Positions 15,600 to 24,542 are shown, counted from the first letter of the stretch. The stretch is DNA of 37,629 nt from Sediminibacterium magnilacihabitans (GCA_002973575.1 PVEQ01000024.1:1-37629), one strand, 5' to 3'. The notes: a model not told the origin generated them from the sequence alone. Program-made: numbers and translations.

Positions 15600-15619
15600 T
15601 ATACAAACAAGTTTGTATA
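15600..15619. promoter_or_regulatory. Shared palindromic operator, site 3
   Basis: TATACAAACAAGTTTGTATA is a perfect inverted repeat apart from the central AA. It shares ATACNAACNNGTTTGTAT with sites 1 and 2. It lies 37 nt upstream of the kinase start and next to its promoter, as expected for autoregulation. Confidence 0.7.
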
Positions 15620-15644
15620 ATAGATACTTTATTTAACAGTGCAA

Positions 15645-15800
15645 TCAATATGATAAGGCTTCATCTTTCCTTAAGATGACGGTATCAATTCTGCCGAAAA
15701 TACCCTCGTGTTCGGCGTTTTTGATCCCTTTAGGGCGTTTTAATACGGCAGCAACCCACTTTTGGTTCCAAAGCAGTTGAACGAGTAAAAATCGCTTAAA
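15645..15800 (-). pseudogene. Possible gene remnant, minus strand
   Basis: A 51-codon frame without a start codon ends at 15645 and contains QKWVAAVLKRPKG, IKNAEHEGIFGRIDTVIL and RKDEALSY. It looks protein-like but I do not recognise it. It overlaps another frame on the plus strand, and at most one of the two can be a real relic at the overlap. Confidence 0.3.
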
Positions 15801-16035
15801 CTATTCATCTTTTCTTGATTTAAAACCAGATCGGGAAATAAGTGGGTGCGAAGCTTACAACTTGTATATACAGAACCCTTTTCCTTTTGTAATAGCTTCC
15901 GGTGGAGAGATGTTATTCATTGGAAGAGGAGATCATTTAAAACCCGGAGTATATGAAAATAGTGGGCATAGAACAGCCGCAATTGAAGACTCAAGACTGT
16001 TGCCTCTTGAAGAATTAAAATTGAAGCAGCCTTAA
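15781..16035 (+). pseudogene. C-terminal gene fragment, plus strand, unrecognised
   Basis: An 84-codon open frame without a usable start ends at TAA 16033-16035. It reads FLDLKPDREISGCEAYNLY, then NPFPFVIASGGEMLFIGRG and ends with RLLPLEELKLKQP. The composition is that of a real protein C-terminus. It stops 10 nt before the end of the convergent fucosidase gene. I cannot assign a family. Confidence 0.4.
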
Positions 16036-16045
16036 CTTCTACAAA

Positions 16046-17698
16046 TTATAGTATTTTCAAAACACAGGCATATGTATCAGCATTGTTCTCGGGCAAACTA
16101 ACCGCAAGTTCCGTTTCGGTTCGTTGAAACAATAATGGTTGCCCGGCAGGTACCCACTCCACTTTTTGAATTTCTTTTGGAAAATGCCGGCTGTTTTTTG
16201 CAAGACTTTTTATAATAAGCTTTCCATCTTGCGGCCAACCCAGTGCAGTAGCATAAAGCACATCGCCTTTGGTAGCAAAGCGAATATCTTCATATGTAAA
16301 CGGCTTACCTTTCCCTTCATTAAAACCTTGCGCATTAAGTTGAGCCGCCGCTTCTTGTGCAGGCCCTTCACCAAATATCTTCCATGGCCTCGTAGCATAA
16401 ATACTTTCGCTATTTGTTTTCATCCAGTTGCCAATTTCCTCAACTACTTTTCTTTCTTTTTCATCAATGGTGCCATCTCCGCGAACAGGAATGTTCAACA
16501 TCAGATTACCATTTTTGCTAACAATATCTACAAGCGTTTGAATAACGGATTTTGCTGTTTTGTAACCATTGCGTTCATACAGTCCGCGATCATAATGCCA
16601 GCCCCCAATACAAGTATCCGTTTGCCACGGCAGCGGCTGAATATCGTTGGCCTGTCCTCTTTCAATATCCCAAACCATGGCTTTGCGTTGGTCTTCATTT
16701 AACATTTTTCCGTTGAGGACTGCACGAAGCGTTCCATGCTCCTCAATGCTTTTGTTGTACAAATGAGCGGCAATGCGCAAGCCCGCATCATTAACTGGCC
16801 AGAACGGAAGTTTGTCGTCGTCGAAATAAACGACATCAGGATTGTATTTGTTGATAAGGTCTACAGTACGATTATAAAATTTATCGATGTATGCTTTGCT
16901 GGGTGGATATACACCGTTGCCCCAATCCCATTGCCGGGTGTCGAAATTATTATCTAAACTATTTTGACTCAAAGGATGATTTTGGGCATATAACTCCTGG
17001 GGATCCAATCCACTCCACCATTTTCCTTTACCATCTGCCTGGGTTAGTTTTCCATCATAAGGAATGCCCGAATATTGTCCGGTTTTATCCGCACGTTGCG
17101 CCATTTCGTACCAGCGCCATGCGTGAGATGCATGAATACTCACGCCAAATGGCAATCCATTGTTTCTTGCTGCCTTTGCCCATCCGCCAATCAAATCTTT
17201 CTTAGGGCCAATCCTGGTAGCGTTCCAATCCTTTTGATATTTGCTGTTGTACAAATCAAAGTTATCGTGGTGATTGGCAAGTGCCATGAAATATTGTGCC
17301 CCTGCGCTTTTATACAAGCTCACCAATTCTTCGGGATCCCATTTCTCCGCTTTCCATTCATTGATCACATCTTTAAATCCAAATTTCGAAGGATGCCCGT
17401 ATTTTTTAAGATGAAATTTATATTGCCATGATCCTTCCTCGTACATATTTCTTGCATACCAGTCACCGGCTTCCGGCTGGCATTGCGGCCCCCAGTGTGC
17501 CCATATGCCAAATTTTGCATCACGAAACCATTCTGGTGTTTTATAATGCTGCAACGATTCCCAGCTAGGGTTGAATGGACCTTTTGCGATAGGCTCTCCT
17601 AAATGTTGTTCTTTAAGAAAATTATTCCCCAATGCACCGGACAACCACATAGATGGTAAAGTAGCGGCCATTCCCTTGATTAATGTTCTGCGTTTCAT
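16046..17698 (-). CDS. Alpha-L-fucosidase, GH29 family, exported
   Basis: The 550-residue protein starts MKRRTLIKGMAATLPSMWLS, a twin-arginine-like export signal. The GH29 catalytic domain follows: WFRDAKFGIWAHWGPQCQPEAGDWYARNMY (near 58-87), the ALANHHDNFDLYNSKY segment that carries the conserved HHDGF-like motif, and PDVVYFDDDKLPFW, whose aspartate is in the position of the catalytic nucleophile. The tail (from about 440) is probably the C-terminal beta-sandwich. GH29 enzymes release alpha-L-fucose from glycans. It follows a zinc dehydrogenase gene by 108 nt in the same direction, and an AraC regulator is divergent from that gene; together they look like a small fucoside-use locus. Confidence 0.9.
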   Translation of the reverse strand: MKRRTLIKGMAATLPSMWLSGALGNNFLKEQHLGEPIAKGPFNPSWESLQHYKTPEWFRDAKFGIWAHWGPQCQPEAGDWYARNMYEEGSWQYKFHLKKYGHPSKFGFKDVINEWKAEKWDPEELVSLYKSAGAQYFMALANHHDNFDLYNSKYQKDWNATRIGPKKDLIGGWAKAARNNGLPFGVSIHASHAWRWYEMAQRADKTGQYSGIPYDGKLTQADGKGKWWSGLDPQELYAQNHPLSQNSLDNNFDTRQWDWGNGVYPPSKAYIDKFYNRTVDLINKYNPDVVYFDDDKLPFWPVNDAGLRIAAHLYNKSIEEHGTLRAVLNGKMLNEDQRKAMVWDIERGQANDIQPLPWQTDTCIGGWHYDRGLYERNGYKTAKSVIQTLVDIVSKNGNLMLNIPVRGDGTIDEKERKVVEEIGNWMKTNSESIYATRPWKIFGEGPAQEAAAQLNAQGFNEGKGKPFTYEDIRFATKGDVLYATALGWPQDGKLIIKSLAKNSRHFPKEIQKVEWVPAGQPLLFQRTETELAVSLPENNADTYACVLKIL

Positions 17699-17806
17699 TT
17701 TATAAGTTATTAGTTTAGAAGAGCTTGTTGAGAAATTTTATCCATTAATACCTACTTCTTTCTCTTTTTTGTCCATAGCACCAGTTGTAGCCCCCTCATT
17801 ATCAGA

Positions 17807-18823
17807 TCAATACATTTCTACCATTGCTTTTATTACGCCATTTGCCGGGTTTAGCCATCTTTCGAATTCGTGACTCACCTGGTCAAAGAAAACCCGGTGA
17901 GTAATGTAAGTGGTTGGGTCTACTTTCTTCTCCTTCATACAAGCAATTACATGTTCAAAGTCCTTTCTCGTTGCATTTCTACTGCTCATTAATGTAGCTT
18001 CCCGTTTGTGAAATTCGGGATGGCTGAAATTGATTTCACCTTTCTGTAATCCAATCAAAACATACCTTGCTCCATGTGCCATGTATTGAAACCCGCTATT
18101 TATCGCTTTCAAATTGCCTGTAGCATCAATTACAACTGCCGGCATATCTCCATTGGTGATAACCTTCAATTGCGGTACAACATCAGCATCCATCGCATTA
18201 ATAGTATGTTCAACTTTCAGTTGTTCTCTGCAAAACCTTAAGCGGTCATTATTGATATCAAGGGCAATTACTTTTCCTCCTGCAATCCTTACAAATTCCA
18301 TTGTTCCCAACCCTATTGGTCCGGCTCCAATCACTAAAACAAATTCATCTTTTCTCACCTCAGCTCTTCTCACACCATGAGCGCCAATTGCCAAAGGCTC
18401 TGAAAGAGCCAGTGCGTCATAACTTAATCCATCGCCGTGAATTAAAGAATAAGAAGGAACTGAAAGATATTCCACCATTCCTCCATGTTGATGCACACCA
18501 CACACTTTTATATTCACACAAGCGTTTTGTTTTCCATTCCGACAAGCAATGCATCTACCACAAAAAAAATAAGGAATAAAAGTAACAGCCTCCCCTGTTT
18601 CAAAACCAGCAGCATTATCAACTGCAATTAATTCACCCGAAAGCTCATGACCTAAAATGCGTGGGTATTCAAAATAAGGTTGTGTTCCTTCGAAGGCATG
18701 TAAATCAGTTCCGCAAATTCCGATTCTTTTGATTTTTATAATGGCTTGCCCCGGGGTTAGCTCCGGCTGTTCTGCAGTAACATATTCAAACCCGCCGGGC
18801 CTTGTGCAAACTAAAGTTTTCAT
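17807..18823 (-). CDS. Zinc-dependent alcohol/polyol dehydrogenase (MDR family)
   Basis: The 338-residue enzyme has the catalytic zinc ligands Cys37 (GICGTD) and His59-Glu60 (GHE). It also has the structural zinc cysteines 88, 91, 94 and 102 (CGRCIACRNGKQNAC) and a Rossmann GAGPIGLG motif near 166-173. It belongs to the sorbitol/threonine/galactonate dehydrogenase branch (RspB- or LgoD-like). Next to a fucosidase, oxidation of L-fucose or a derived sugar acid is a reasonable guess; the substrate cannot be read from the sequence. A -7 box TAAATTTG (minus strand, 18862-18869) lies about 40 nt before the ATG. Confidence 0.85.
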   Translation of the reverse strand: MKTLVCTRPGGFEYVTAEQPELTPGQAIIKIKRIGICGTDLHAFEGTQPYFEYPRILGHELSGELIAVDNAAGFETGEAVTFIPYFFCGRCIACRNGKQNACVNIKVCGVHQHGGMVEYLSVPSYSLIHGDGLSYDALALSEPLAIGAHGVRRAEVRKDEFVLVIGAGPIGLGTMEFVRIAGGKVIALDINNDRLRFCREQLKVEHTINAMDADVVPQLKVITNGDMPAVVIDATGNLKAINSGFQYMAHGARYVLIGLQKGEINFSHPEFHKREATLMSSRNATRKDFEHVIACMKEKKVDPTTYITHRVFFDQVSHEFERWLNPANGVIKAMVEMY

Positions 18824-18861
18824 TATGGCTTCTTATGAAATTTTAACAGAGTTGCCTCTTA

Positions 18862-18869
18862 CAAATTTA
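18862..18869 (-). promoter_or_regulatory. Promoter -7 box of the dehydrogenase/fucosidase unit
   Basis: TAAATTTG on the minus strand is a perfect TAnnTTTG box, 38 nt before ATG 18823. No good -33 box is seen, which fits activation by the divergent AraC regulator. Confidence 0.5.
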
Positions 18870-18931
18870 TTCTCTAGCCTTAAGTTTTTCATTGTATTAA
18901 AAAGACTTTTTTTTATACAAATCCGGCTTTT

Positions 18932-18958
18932 TCGTACTTTAAAGCACGTATATTTTTG
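18932..18958 (+). promoter_or_regulatory. Promoter of the araC-type gene
   Basis: TTTT-rich DNA near 18928-18932, about 19 nt of spacer and TATTTTTG (18951-18958) match the Bacteroidota promoter. The ATG at 18961 is only 2 nt further on, so translation would begin at or next to the transcript start. Confidence 0.5.
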
Positions 18959-18960
18959 TT

Positions 18961-19869
18961 ATGAGCAAAAGACTATTGGGGCATACTTTCTCGCTTCTTA
19001 ATGTTGACTACGTTAAGCTAAACGAGAAATGGGATTACGGAAACGTAATCAGCCCATATTTTCGGATTTATTATATCGATGAAGGTGAAGGTTTGGTTTT
19101 GAGTAACACTGAAAAGATCAAGCTGGAAGAAGGGTTTCTTTACATAATTCCGAGCTTTACGCTGTGTCATTTGCGTTGTGATGCTTATTTAAGCCAATAT
19201 TTCCTTCATTTCTTCGAAGAGTCCCCGGTAGGGCTTTCGCTTTTCGAATACAACCGAAAAGTCATAAAAATGCCTGCACTGGAAACCGATATTGCAAACT
19301 TTAAGCGGTTATTGGAAATAAATCCTGGCAGGGGTATTAATCGTTCAGATAATCCAAAAATTTACGAGAAAACTATCTATTACAAAAGCTACCAGGAGCT
19401 TAATAACATTGTTAGTGATTCCACTTATTTAGAAACACAGGGTATAATTCTTCAATTAATCTCCCGGTTTTTAAGTTCAAAACAATTTAAAAACAAAAAT
19501 CCAGCCCCTATACCCTCAAAGATTTTGGACGCGATCAGCTATATTCAATTAAATCTGACGAGCAATTTGACCGTTGATTATTTAGCGAAAAGAGCAAACC
19601 TTCATCAGGATTATTTTTCACGGATTTTTTTGCAGTTTACCGGAGAAAGGCCATTGACATATATACATGTGAAGCGCATTGAGCGGGCTCAATACCTGAT
19701 CACAACTACTAACTTATCTTATATCGAAATTGCCGAAGAAACAGGATTTGAAAATGTCTCCTATTTTTCTAAGATCTTTAAAAAGGTTACCAGCCTGACT
19801 CCTGGCCAGTACAAACAGCAAAACCTGTTAAAGTGTGACGCAATCACCGCCCTGGAATGTCGCTCTTAA
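18961..19869 (+). CDS. AraC-family transcriptional regulator
   Basis: The 302-residue protein has an N-terminal cupin-like ligand domain (about 15-150, including YYIDEGEGLVLSN). Its C-terminal AraC helix-turn-helix pair (about 190-292) carries LTVDYLAKRANLHQDYFSRIFLQ and LSYIEIAEETGFENVSYFSKIFKK. It is divergent from the dehydrogenase/fucosidase unit across a 137-nt gap, so it probably senses a sugar and activates that unit. No in-frame ATG occurs early after 18961, which supports this start despite the missing leader. Confidence 0.9.
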   Translation: MSKRLLGHTFSLLNVDYVKLNEKWDYGNVISPYFRIYYIDEGEGLVLSNTEKIKLEEGFLYIIPSFTLCHLRCDAYLSQYFLHFFEESPVGLSLFEYNRKVIKMPALETDIANFKRLLEINPGRGINRSDNPKIYEKTIYYKSYQELNNIVSDSTYLETQGIILQLISRFLSSKQFKNKNPAPIPSKILDAISYIQLNLTSNLTVDYLAKRANLHQDYFSRIFLQFTGERPLTYIHVKRIERAQYLITTTNLSYIEIAEETGFENVSYFSKIFKKVTSLTPGQYKQQNLLKCDAITALECRS

Positions 19870-19921
19870 CCCTTTTCATTTCATAGATGGCGACTTAGCT
19901 TTGGAAACAAATTATTGAACC

Positions 19922-20515
19922 ATGCGTAAACTAATCATGAAGATGTCGATGTCGATCGACGGTTTTGTTGGCGGTCCCAATGGAGAAAACGATTGGATAT
20001 TCAAAAGCTCAGATGAAACGTCGAGGGACTGGGCCGTTGCGCAAACCCGTGAAGCAGGCCTGATTATCATGGGCCGCAAGTCGTTTGAGAATATGGCTCC
20101 CTACTGGCCAACCGCCACCGGTCCTTTTGCCGCGCCGATGAACGAGATACCCAAGGCACTCTTTACCAAAAAAGGATTTAAAGGTCTCGCTCCGGTGCCT
20201 ACAACAACGGCTGAGCAGGCACTCGCCGCGGCTTCCTGGGCGGAGGCGCGCGTTTTCGATGGTGACCTTGCCGAAATAATCAAGGAACTCAAATCCGAAC
20301 AGGGGAAACCGATCTGCGCGCTTGGAGGCGCCGGATTCATGCAGAGCCTGATAGCAACAGGCCTCATAGACGAATACCACCTGGTTACCCATCCTGTGGT
20401 TCTGGGCAAGGGATTGCCGATCTTCAATGGCCTTGCACAACCGCTTGACTTGAAATTGGTTGATGTAAAGACATTCCCGGGCGGGATTGTGGCCCGTACT
20501 TATCATGCTGTCTAG
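19922..20515 (+). CDS. Dihydrofolate-reductase-like (RibD C-terminal) protein
   Basis: The 197-residue protein belongs to the bacterial DHFR-like/RibD_C family. Features are MKMSMSIDGFVGGPNGENDW at the start, IIMGRKSFENMAPYW (near 46-60) and the nucleotide-binding ALGGAGFMQSLIATGLIDEYHLVTHPVVLGKG (near 136-167). Such YyaP/YwjB-like proteins are presumed NADPH reductases of unknown substrate. The coding sequence is visibly GC-richer than its neighbours, which suggests recent transfer. It begins 52 nt after the AraC gene and faces the same way, but the change in composition argues against a shared role. Confidence 0.85.
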   Translation: MRKLIMKMSMSIDGFVGGPNGENDWIFKSSDETSRDWAVAQTREAGLIIMGRKSFENMAPYWPTATGPFAAPMNEIPKALFTKKGFKGLAPVPTTTAEQALAAASWAEARVFDGDLAEIIKELKSEQGKPICALGGAGFMQSLIATGLIDEYHLVTHPVVLGKGLPIFNGLAQPLDLKLVDVKTFPGGIVARTYHAV

Positions 20516-20633
20516 CCCACGGTTGTTCAACATTTGTAGGTGCCCCATCCTTCAGTTATGTGTGAACTAAGCATTATCTTTAGTTAAGCACAACAACTAT
20601 TCCCGGCCATCGGGTATTAAAATCTCAATCAAT

Positions 20634-21083
20634 ATGGCAGCCAATATTAAACGGGGTCTTCTTACAATTTTTATCTCTTTTGTTTTTTCTGCAACCTATT
20701 CTCAATCAAATAGTCTGTATGAGACAATCGCAAAACTGGACAGCACTTTCTTCACCGCATACAACCATTGCGACCTTTCAAAACAGTCGGAACTCATGTC
20801 CGACAGTATTGAGTTTTATCACGATCGCGGTGGTCTATCAACATCCAAAACGGAAATAATGGCGGCAATAGAGAAAAATATATGTGGTAAAGTCACCAGA
20901 GAATTGGTGAAAGGAAGTATTGAAGTTTCCCCTATTCCTGACTATGGTGCTGTGGAGATAGGAATGCACATGTTCCATAACAACCAGGAAAAAAATGCAA
21001 TCCCGCATCCAAGCAGGTTTGTTATTATCTGGAGAAATAAAAATGATCGTTGGACCATCACACGGGTCATTAGCCTTCATTAA
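20634..21083 (+). CDS. Secreted NTF2-like (DUF4440) protein
   Basis: The 149-residue product has a signal peptide (about 1-23, ending ATYSQ) and an NTF2/SnoaL-like fold. Evidence is the helix LYETIAKLDSTFFTAYNHCD, then LMSDSIEFYHDRGG (near 50-63) and the closing strands RFVIIWRNKNDRWTITRVISLH. DUF4440 members are small-molecule-binding or enzyme-like domains with no fixed reaction. It stands alone, without close operon partners. Confidence 0.8.
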   Translation: MAANIKRGLLTIFISFVFSATYSQSNSLYETIAKLDSTFFTAYNHCDLSKQSELMSDSIEFYHDRGGLSTSKTEIMAAIEKNICGKVTRELVKGSIEVSPIPDYGAVEIGMHMFHNNQEKNAIPHPSRFVIIWRNKNDRWTITRVISLH

Positions 21084-21144
21084 CAGGATCTGATTTATCC
21101 AAGCAATGCCGGTTTGTTGTATAAATGTTTTTTAAACTACTTCC

Positions 21145-22059
21145 ATGAAATCTCTTGCAAGAAGAAAGTTTCTTCAAACACTTGCTACCGGTGGTGCAGC
21201 ACTAGGATTGGCCAATACCGGGTGGGCACGCGCACTGAACAAACAAACCCTTACTGCAGCTGCTGATAATCGTTTTAAGATCAGCCTGAATGCCTATTCT
21301 TTCAATGGCCCATTAACAAAAGGCACTACCGACCTCGAGGCGGTGATGGATTTTTGCGCCAAAACAGGTTTTGACGCCATTGATCTTACAGGCTATTATT
21401 TTCCTGGCTACCCCGAAGTGCCCACCGATGAATATATCTATCGTTTAAAACAAAAAGCGCATACCCTTGGCCTGGGTATCAGCGGCACCGGTATCCGTAA
21501 TGAATTTGCCGAACCCAACGAGGCCAGGCGTGAAGCGGAAATACTATTTGTAAAAAAATGGATCGATGTAGCGGCCAAATTGGGAGCGCCTGTTATAAGG
21601 GTATTCAGCGGAAAAACCATTCCTGCAAATCATACATGGGAACAAACCGAAGCATGGATCATAGATGCATTCCAGCAATGTGCGGCATATGGAAAACAAA
21701 AAGGGGTCATCGTAGCGATGCAGAATCATAACGACTTTATTAAAACTGCAGCACAAACGCTGGATATTCTGAAAAAAGTAAACAGTGAATGGTTTGGTCT
21801 TGTATTGGATACAGGAAGCTTTGTTACAGAGGAGCCTTACAGCGAAATGGCCAAAGCAGCTCCTTATGCCGTCAACTGGCAAATAAAAGAGAAATTGAAT
21901 TACCAAGGCCGGTCAGAAGACATGGACCTGCAAAAGCTCGCTCAGATCATTCATGCATCTCCTTACAGGGGCTATCTTCCCATCGAAACATTATCTCCCG
22001 GCGATCCGTTCGAGATCGTTCCCCCATTCCTGAAAAAAGTGAAAGCGTATATAGGCTAA
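21145..22059 (+). CDS. Exported sugar phosphate isomerase/epimerase-like protein
   Basis: The 304-residue protein starts with a twin-arginine signal (SLARRKFLQTLATGGAALGLANTGWARA). An AP-endonuclease-2/xylose-isomerase-like TIM barrel follows, with GFDAIDLTGYYFPGYP, the metal-site-like VIAMQNHNDF and FGLVLDTGS segments, and a conserved LPIETLSPGDPF end. The family includes sugar epimerases and 3-keto-sugar enzymes often encoded with glycoside hydrolases. The exact substrate is unknown. It converges on purF, with only 6 nt between the stop codons. Confidence 0.85.
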   Translation: MKSLARRKFLQTLATGGAALGLANTGWARALNKQTLTAAADNRFKISLNAYSFNGPLTKGTTDLEAVMDFCAKTGFDAIDLTGYYFPGYPEVPTDEYIYRLKQKAHTLGLGISGTGIRNEFAEPNEARREAEILFVKKWIDVAAKLGAPVIRVFSGKTIPANHTWEQTEAWIIDAFQQCAAYGKQKGVIVAMQNHNDFIKTAAQTLDILKKVNSEWFGLVLDTGSFVTEEPYSEMAKAAPYAVNWQIKEKLNYQGRSEDMDLQKLAQIIHASPYRGYLPIETLSPGDPFEIVPPFLKKVKAYIG

Positions 22060-22065
22060 GCGTAA

Positions 22066-23913
22066 TTAATAACCCCTTACATTTTTCCCTTCAATATAAT
22101 TGAGGAAAGCTTTATTCACCACCTTATTACCACCCGGTGTGGGATAGTTACCGGTGAAATACCAGTCGCCCGTATTGGTAGGACAACTTTCGTGCAAGTC
22201 TTCTACGGTCTGGTAAATCACTTCTACCTGGGTAGATACCTCCGGCGGCGTAATCAGTTCTGCAATTTTGCGTGATATTTCTTCGGGTGTGAAGGGGTCG
22301 TATATTTTTTTTACGAGGTTCTCGCTGTGCAACTGCCCTGTACGTTGCAGTTCTTTGATTTTTTCATGTACTTCGGTAAGCAGGTGCTCCTGGCCTCTTT
22401 CTTTCAATAACGCAATAGCAGCGCGGAAAGCAATGAAATCGCCCAGCTTGCTCATGTCTATACCGTAGCAGTCGGGGTAACGTATCTGCGGAGCAGAAGA
22501 AACCACGATGATCTTTTTAGGACCCAAGCGCGAGAGCATGCGAACGATACTTTCCTTGAGGGTAGTGCCGCGCACAATGCTGTCGTCGATCACTACCAGG
22601 GTGTCTTCGTCTTTCCTCACCGTACCGTAAGTGATATCGTACACGTGCTGCACCATTTCATTGCGATTGGAGTCTTCGGTGATAAAGGTGCGCAGCTTTA
22701 CGTCTTTGATAGCGATCTTTTCCTGGCGTATCTTACGATTCACCATTTCTTCGAGCTTCTCCGGTGTAAAATCATTACCCCAGCTCAAAATGCGCTCTAC
22801 TTTTATTTTGTTCAGGTATTCTTCCATTCCCTTCACCAGTCCAAAGAAAGCCACTTCAGCAGTGTTGGGTATATAAGAGAAGATGGTATTCCTGAGATCA
22901 TAATTGATACGCTCCAGCACAGTCTTGCTCAGGTGGTGACCCAGCGCAATCCTTTCGCGGTAAATTTTTTCATCACTGCCGCGGGAGAAATAAATCCTTT
23001 CAAAACTGCAGGCCCTTCTTTCTTTGGGTTCCAGTATCTGCTGTATGCTGTAGTTGCCTTTATCGTCAACAATGAGCGCGTTGCCGGGCATCAGTTCCAG
23101 CACTTCATTCTCACCCACATTGAAAGTGGTACGGATAGCAGCCCTTTCACTCGCGGCTACGATCACTTCATCATTCGCATAATAATAAGCAGGACGGATA
23201 CCATGTGCATCACGCATCACAAAACTGCAGCCGTTGCCCAGCAAGCCGCCGATTGTGTAACCACCATCGAATAACGGTGTGGCTTTTTTGAGCACTTTGG
23301 AAATATCGGCGGTATTGGGATTTTGTTCGTCTTCTCTTACCAGGAAATGATGCAACACTTCCATCATGGCGGCGAGATCGCTTTGTTTTTGGAACTCACC
23401 CGGACTCATATTAATCAGATCAAAAAGCTCATCGGTATTCACCAGGTTGAAGTTACCCGCCAGGGCCAGGTTCTTACCCGGCAACAGGTCGCGCTTGATG
23501 AAAGGGTGACAGAATTCCACATTGTTCTTACCCTGGGTGCCATAACGCAGGTGGCCCAGCAGCAGCTCACCCAACACAGGCAGGTGGCCCTTCATGAGCC
23601 CCGGGTGTTGCTTGATATCGGGCTGGTATTTCTCCAGCTCCCGGATTTCCTGTCCTATTTTAAAGAAGATATCGGCAATGGGCTGGGGAGCGTTGCTCCG
23701 TATACGGTGGAGATAAGGGTAACCCGGCTCGCAGTTCAGTTTAACCGAAGCGATGCCCGCTCCATCCTGACCCCTGTTGTGTTGCTTTTCCATCAACAGG
23801 TATAATTTATTTAAGCCATACGTTACCGTTCCGTGCTTTTGCTGGTAGTAAGAGAAAGGCTTACGGAGACGAATATAAGCCAGGCCACATTCGTGTTTGA
23901 TCTCGTCGCTCAT
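22066..23913 (-). CDS. purF: Amidophosphoribosyltransferase (purine synthesis)
   Basis: The 615-residue enzyme catalyses PRPP plus glutamine to phosphoribosylamine, the first step of purine synthesis. The glutaminase domain has the nucleophile Cys9 after an eight-residue leader (MSDEIKHECG), and the RGQDGAGI motif lies near 47-54. The PRPP loop VIDDSIVRGTT lies at 441-451. Bacteroidota have a long PurF variant of about 610-630 residues, compared with about 500 in E. coli, which fits here. No other pur gene is adjacent. Confidence 0.93.
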   Translation of the reverse strand: MSDEIKHECGLAYIRLRKPFSYYQQKHGTVTYGLNKLYLLMEKQHNRGQDGAGIASVKLNCEPGYPYLHRIRSNAPQPIADIFFKIGQEIRELEKYQPDIKQHPGLMKGHLPVLGELLLGHLRYGTQGKNNVEFCHPFIKRDLLPGKNLALAGNFNLVNTDELFDLINMSPGEFQKQSDLAAMMEVLHHFLVREDEQNPNTADISKVLKKATPLFDGGYTIGGLLGNGCSFVMRDAHGIRPAYYYANDEVIVAASERAAIRTTFNVGENEVLELMPGNALIVDDKGNYSIQQILEPKERRACSFERIYFSRGSDEKIYRERIALGHHLSKTVLERINYDLRNTIFSYIPNTAEVAFFGLVKGMEEYLNKIKVERILSWGNDFTPEKLEEMVNRKIRQEKIAIKDVKLRTFITEDSNRNEMVQHVYDITYGTVRKDEDTLVVIDDSIVRGTTLKESIVRMLSRLGPKKIIVVSSAPQIRYPDCYGIDMSKLGDFIAFRAAIALLKERGQEHLLTEVHEKIKELQRTGQLHSENLVKKIYDPFTPEEISRKIAELITPPEVSTQVEVIYQTVEDLHESCPTNTGDWYFTGNYPTPGGNKVVNKAFLNYIEGKNVRGY

Positions 23914-23923
23914 GGTGCGTATT

Positions 23924-23956
23924 AAAAAAGAAGTGGCGAAGTTACGACTCCGCCAC
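23924..23956 (-). terminator. Terminator of the pirin/yceI/reductase operon
   Basis: On the minus strand GTGGCGGAG and CTTCGCCAC pair over 9 bp (one G-U) around TCGTAA, followed by TTCTTTTTT. It lies 12 nt after the reductase stop and just before purF. Confidence 0.8.
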
Positions 23957-23967
23957 GTTTTATACGA

Positions 23968-24531
23968 TTAATTATAGACCGGATCCAGTTCCGGATGCAA
24001 GGTTTCTGATAACCAGAGGAATTCATTTACGAAGGTTTCTACCGATTTTTCGAAAGAAGCATCTTCCAACTCCCCTTTTTCATTGAATTTCTTGTCCACA
24101 AAAGGCGTTACCAGCATGTGGGGTGAAGCCACGCCGAACAGCGCAGGGATCAGCAGCAATAACTGCTGACTGGCCCTGATGCCACCCAAAGCGCCCACCG
24201 ATGCCGTTGCAATACCAAATGCTTTGTGCGATTGCTTGGGAAAATGGTCGAGCAGGTTTTGCAGAGCAGGAGAATAGCTGCCATTGTATTCCGGCGTTAC
24301 CAGTATAAAAGCATCTGCCGCGAACATCCTTTCCGCCAATGGCTTGAAGGCGTCGGGCGTATGCTCTACATTCCTGTACACTTGCTGTAACAGGGGAAGG
24401 TTCCAATCCCGCACATCAATAATGTTCACCTTGTGGCTGGTCTTTGCAGAAAGATAATGCTTTAAGAAAAGGGCCAACCGGTTGGTTATACTGTCTTTCC
24501 TCGGACTTCCCGATATGATCTCTATGTTCAT
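23968..24531 (-). CDS. NADPH-dependent FMN reductase
   Basis: The 187-residue flavodoxin-like protein has the FMN phosphate loop GSPRKDSITNRLA (8-20) and the isoalloxazine-side motif TPEYNGSYSPALQNLLDHFP (near 89-108). Members reduce quinones, azo compounds or chromate. It is the last gene of a three-gene unit with yceI-like and pirin genes (gap 11 nt), consistent with a redox or electrophile-stress role controlled by the nearby MarR protein. Confidence 0.9.
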   Translation of the reverse strand: MNIEIISGSPRKDSITNRLALFLKHYLSAKTSHKVNIIDVRDWNLPLLQQVYRNVEHTPDAFKPLAERMFAADAFILVTPEYNGSYSPALQNLLDHFPKQSHKAFGIATASVGALGGIRASQQLLLLIPALFGVASPHMLVTPFVDKKFNEKGELEDASFEKSVETFVNEFLWLSETLHPELDPVYN

Positions 24532-24542
24532 AATTGTAATTA

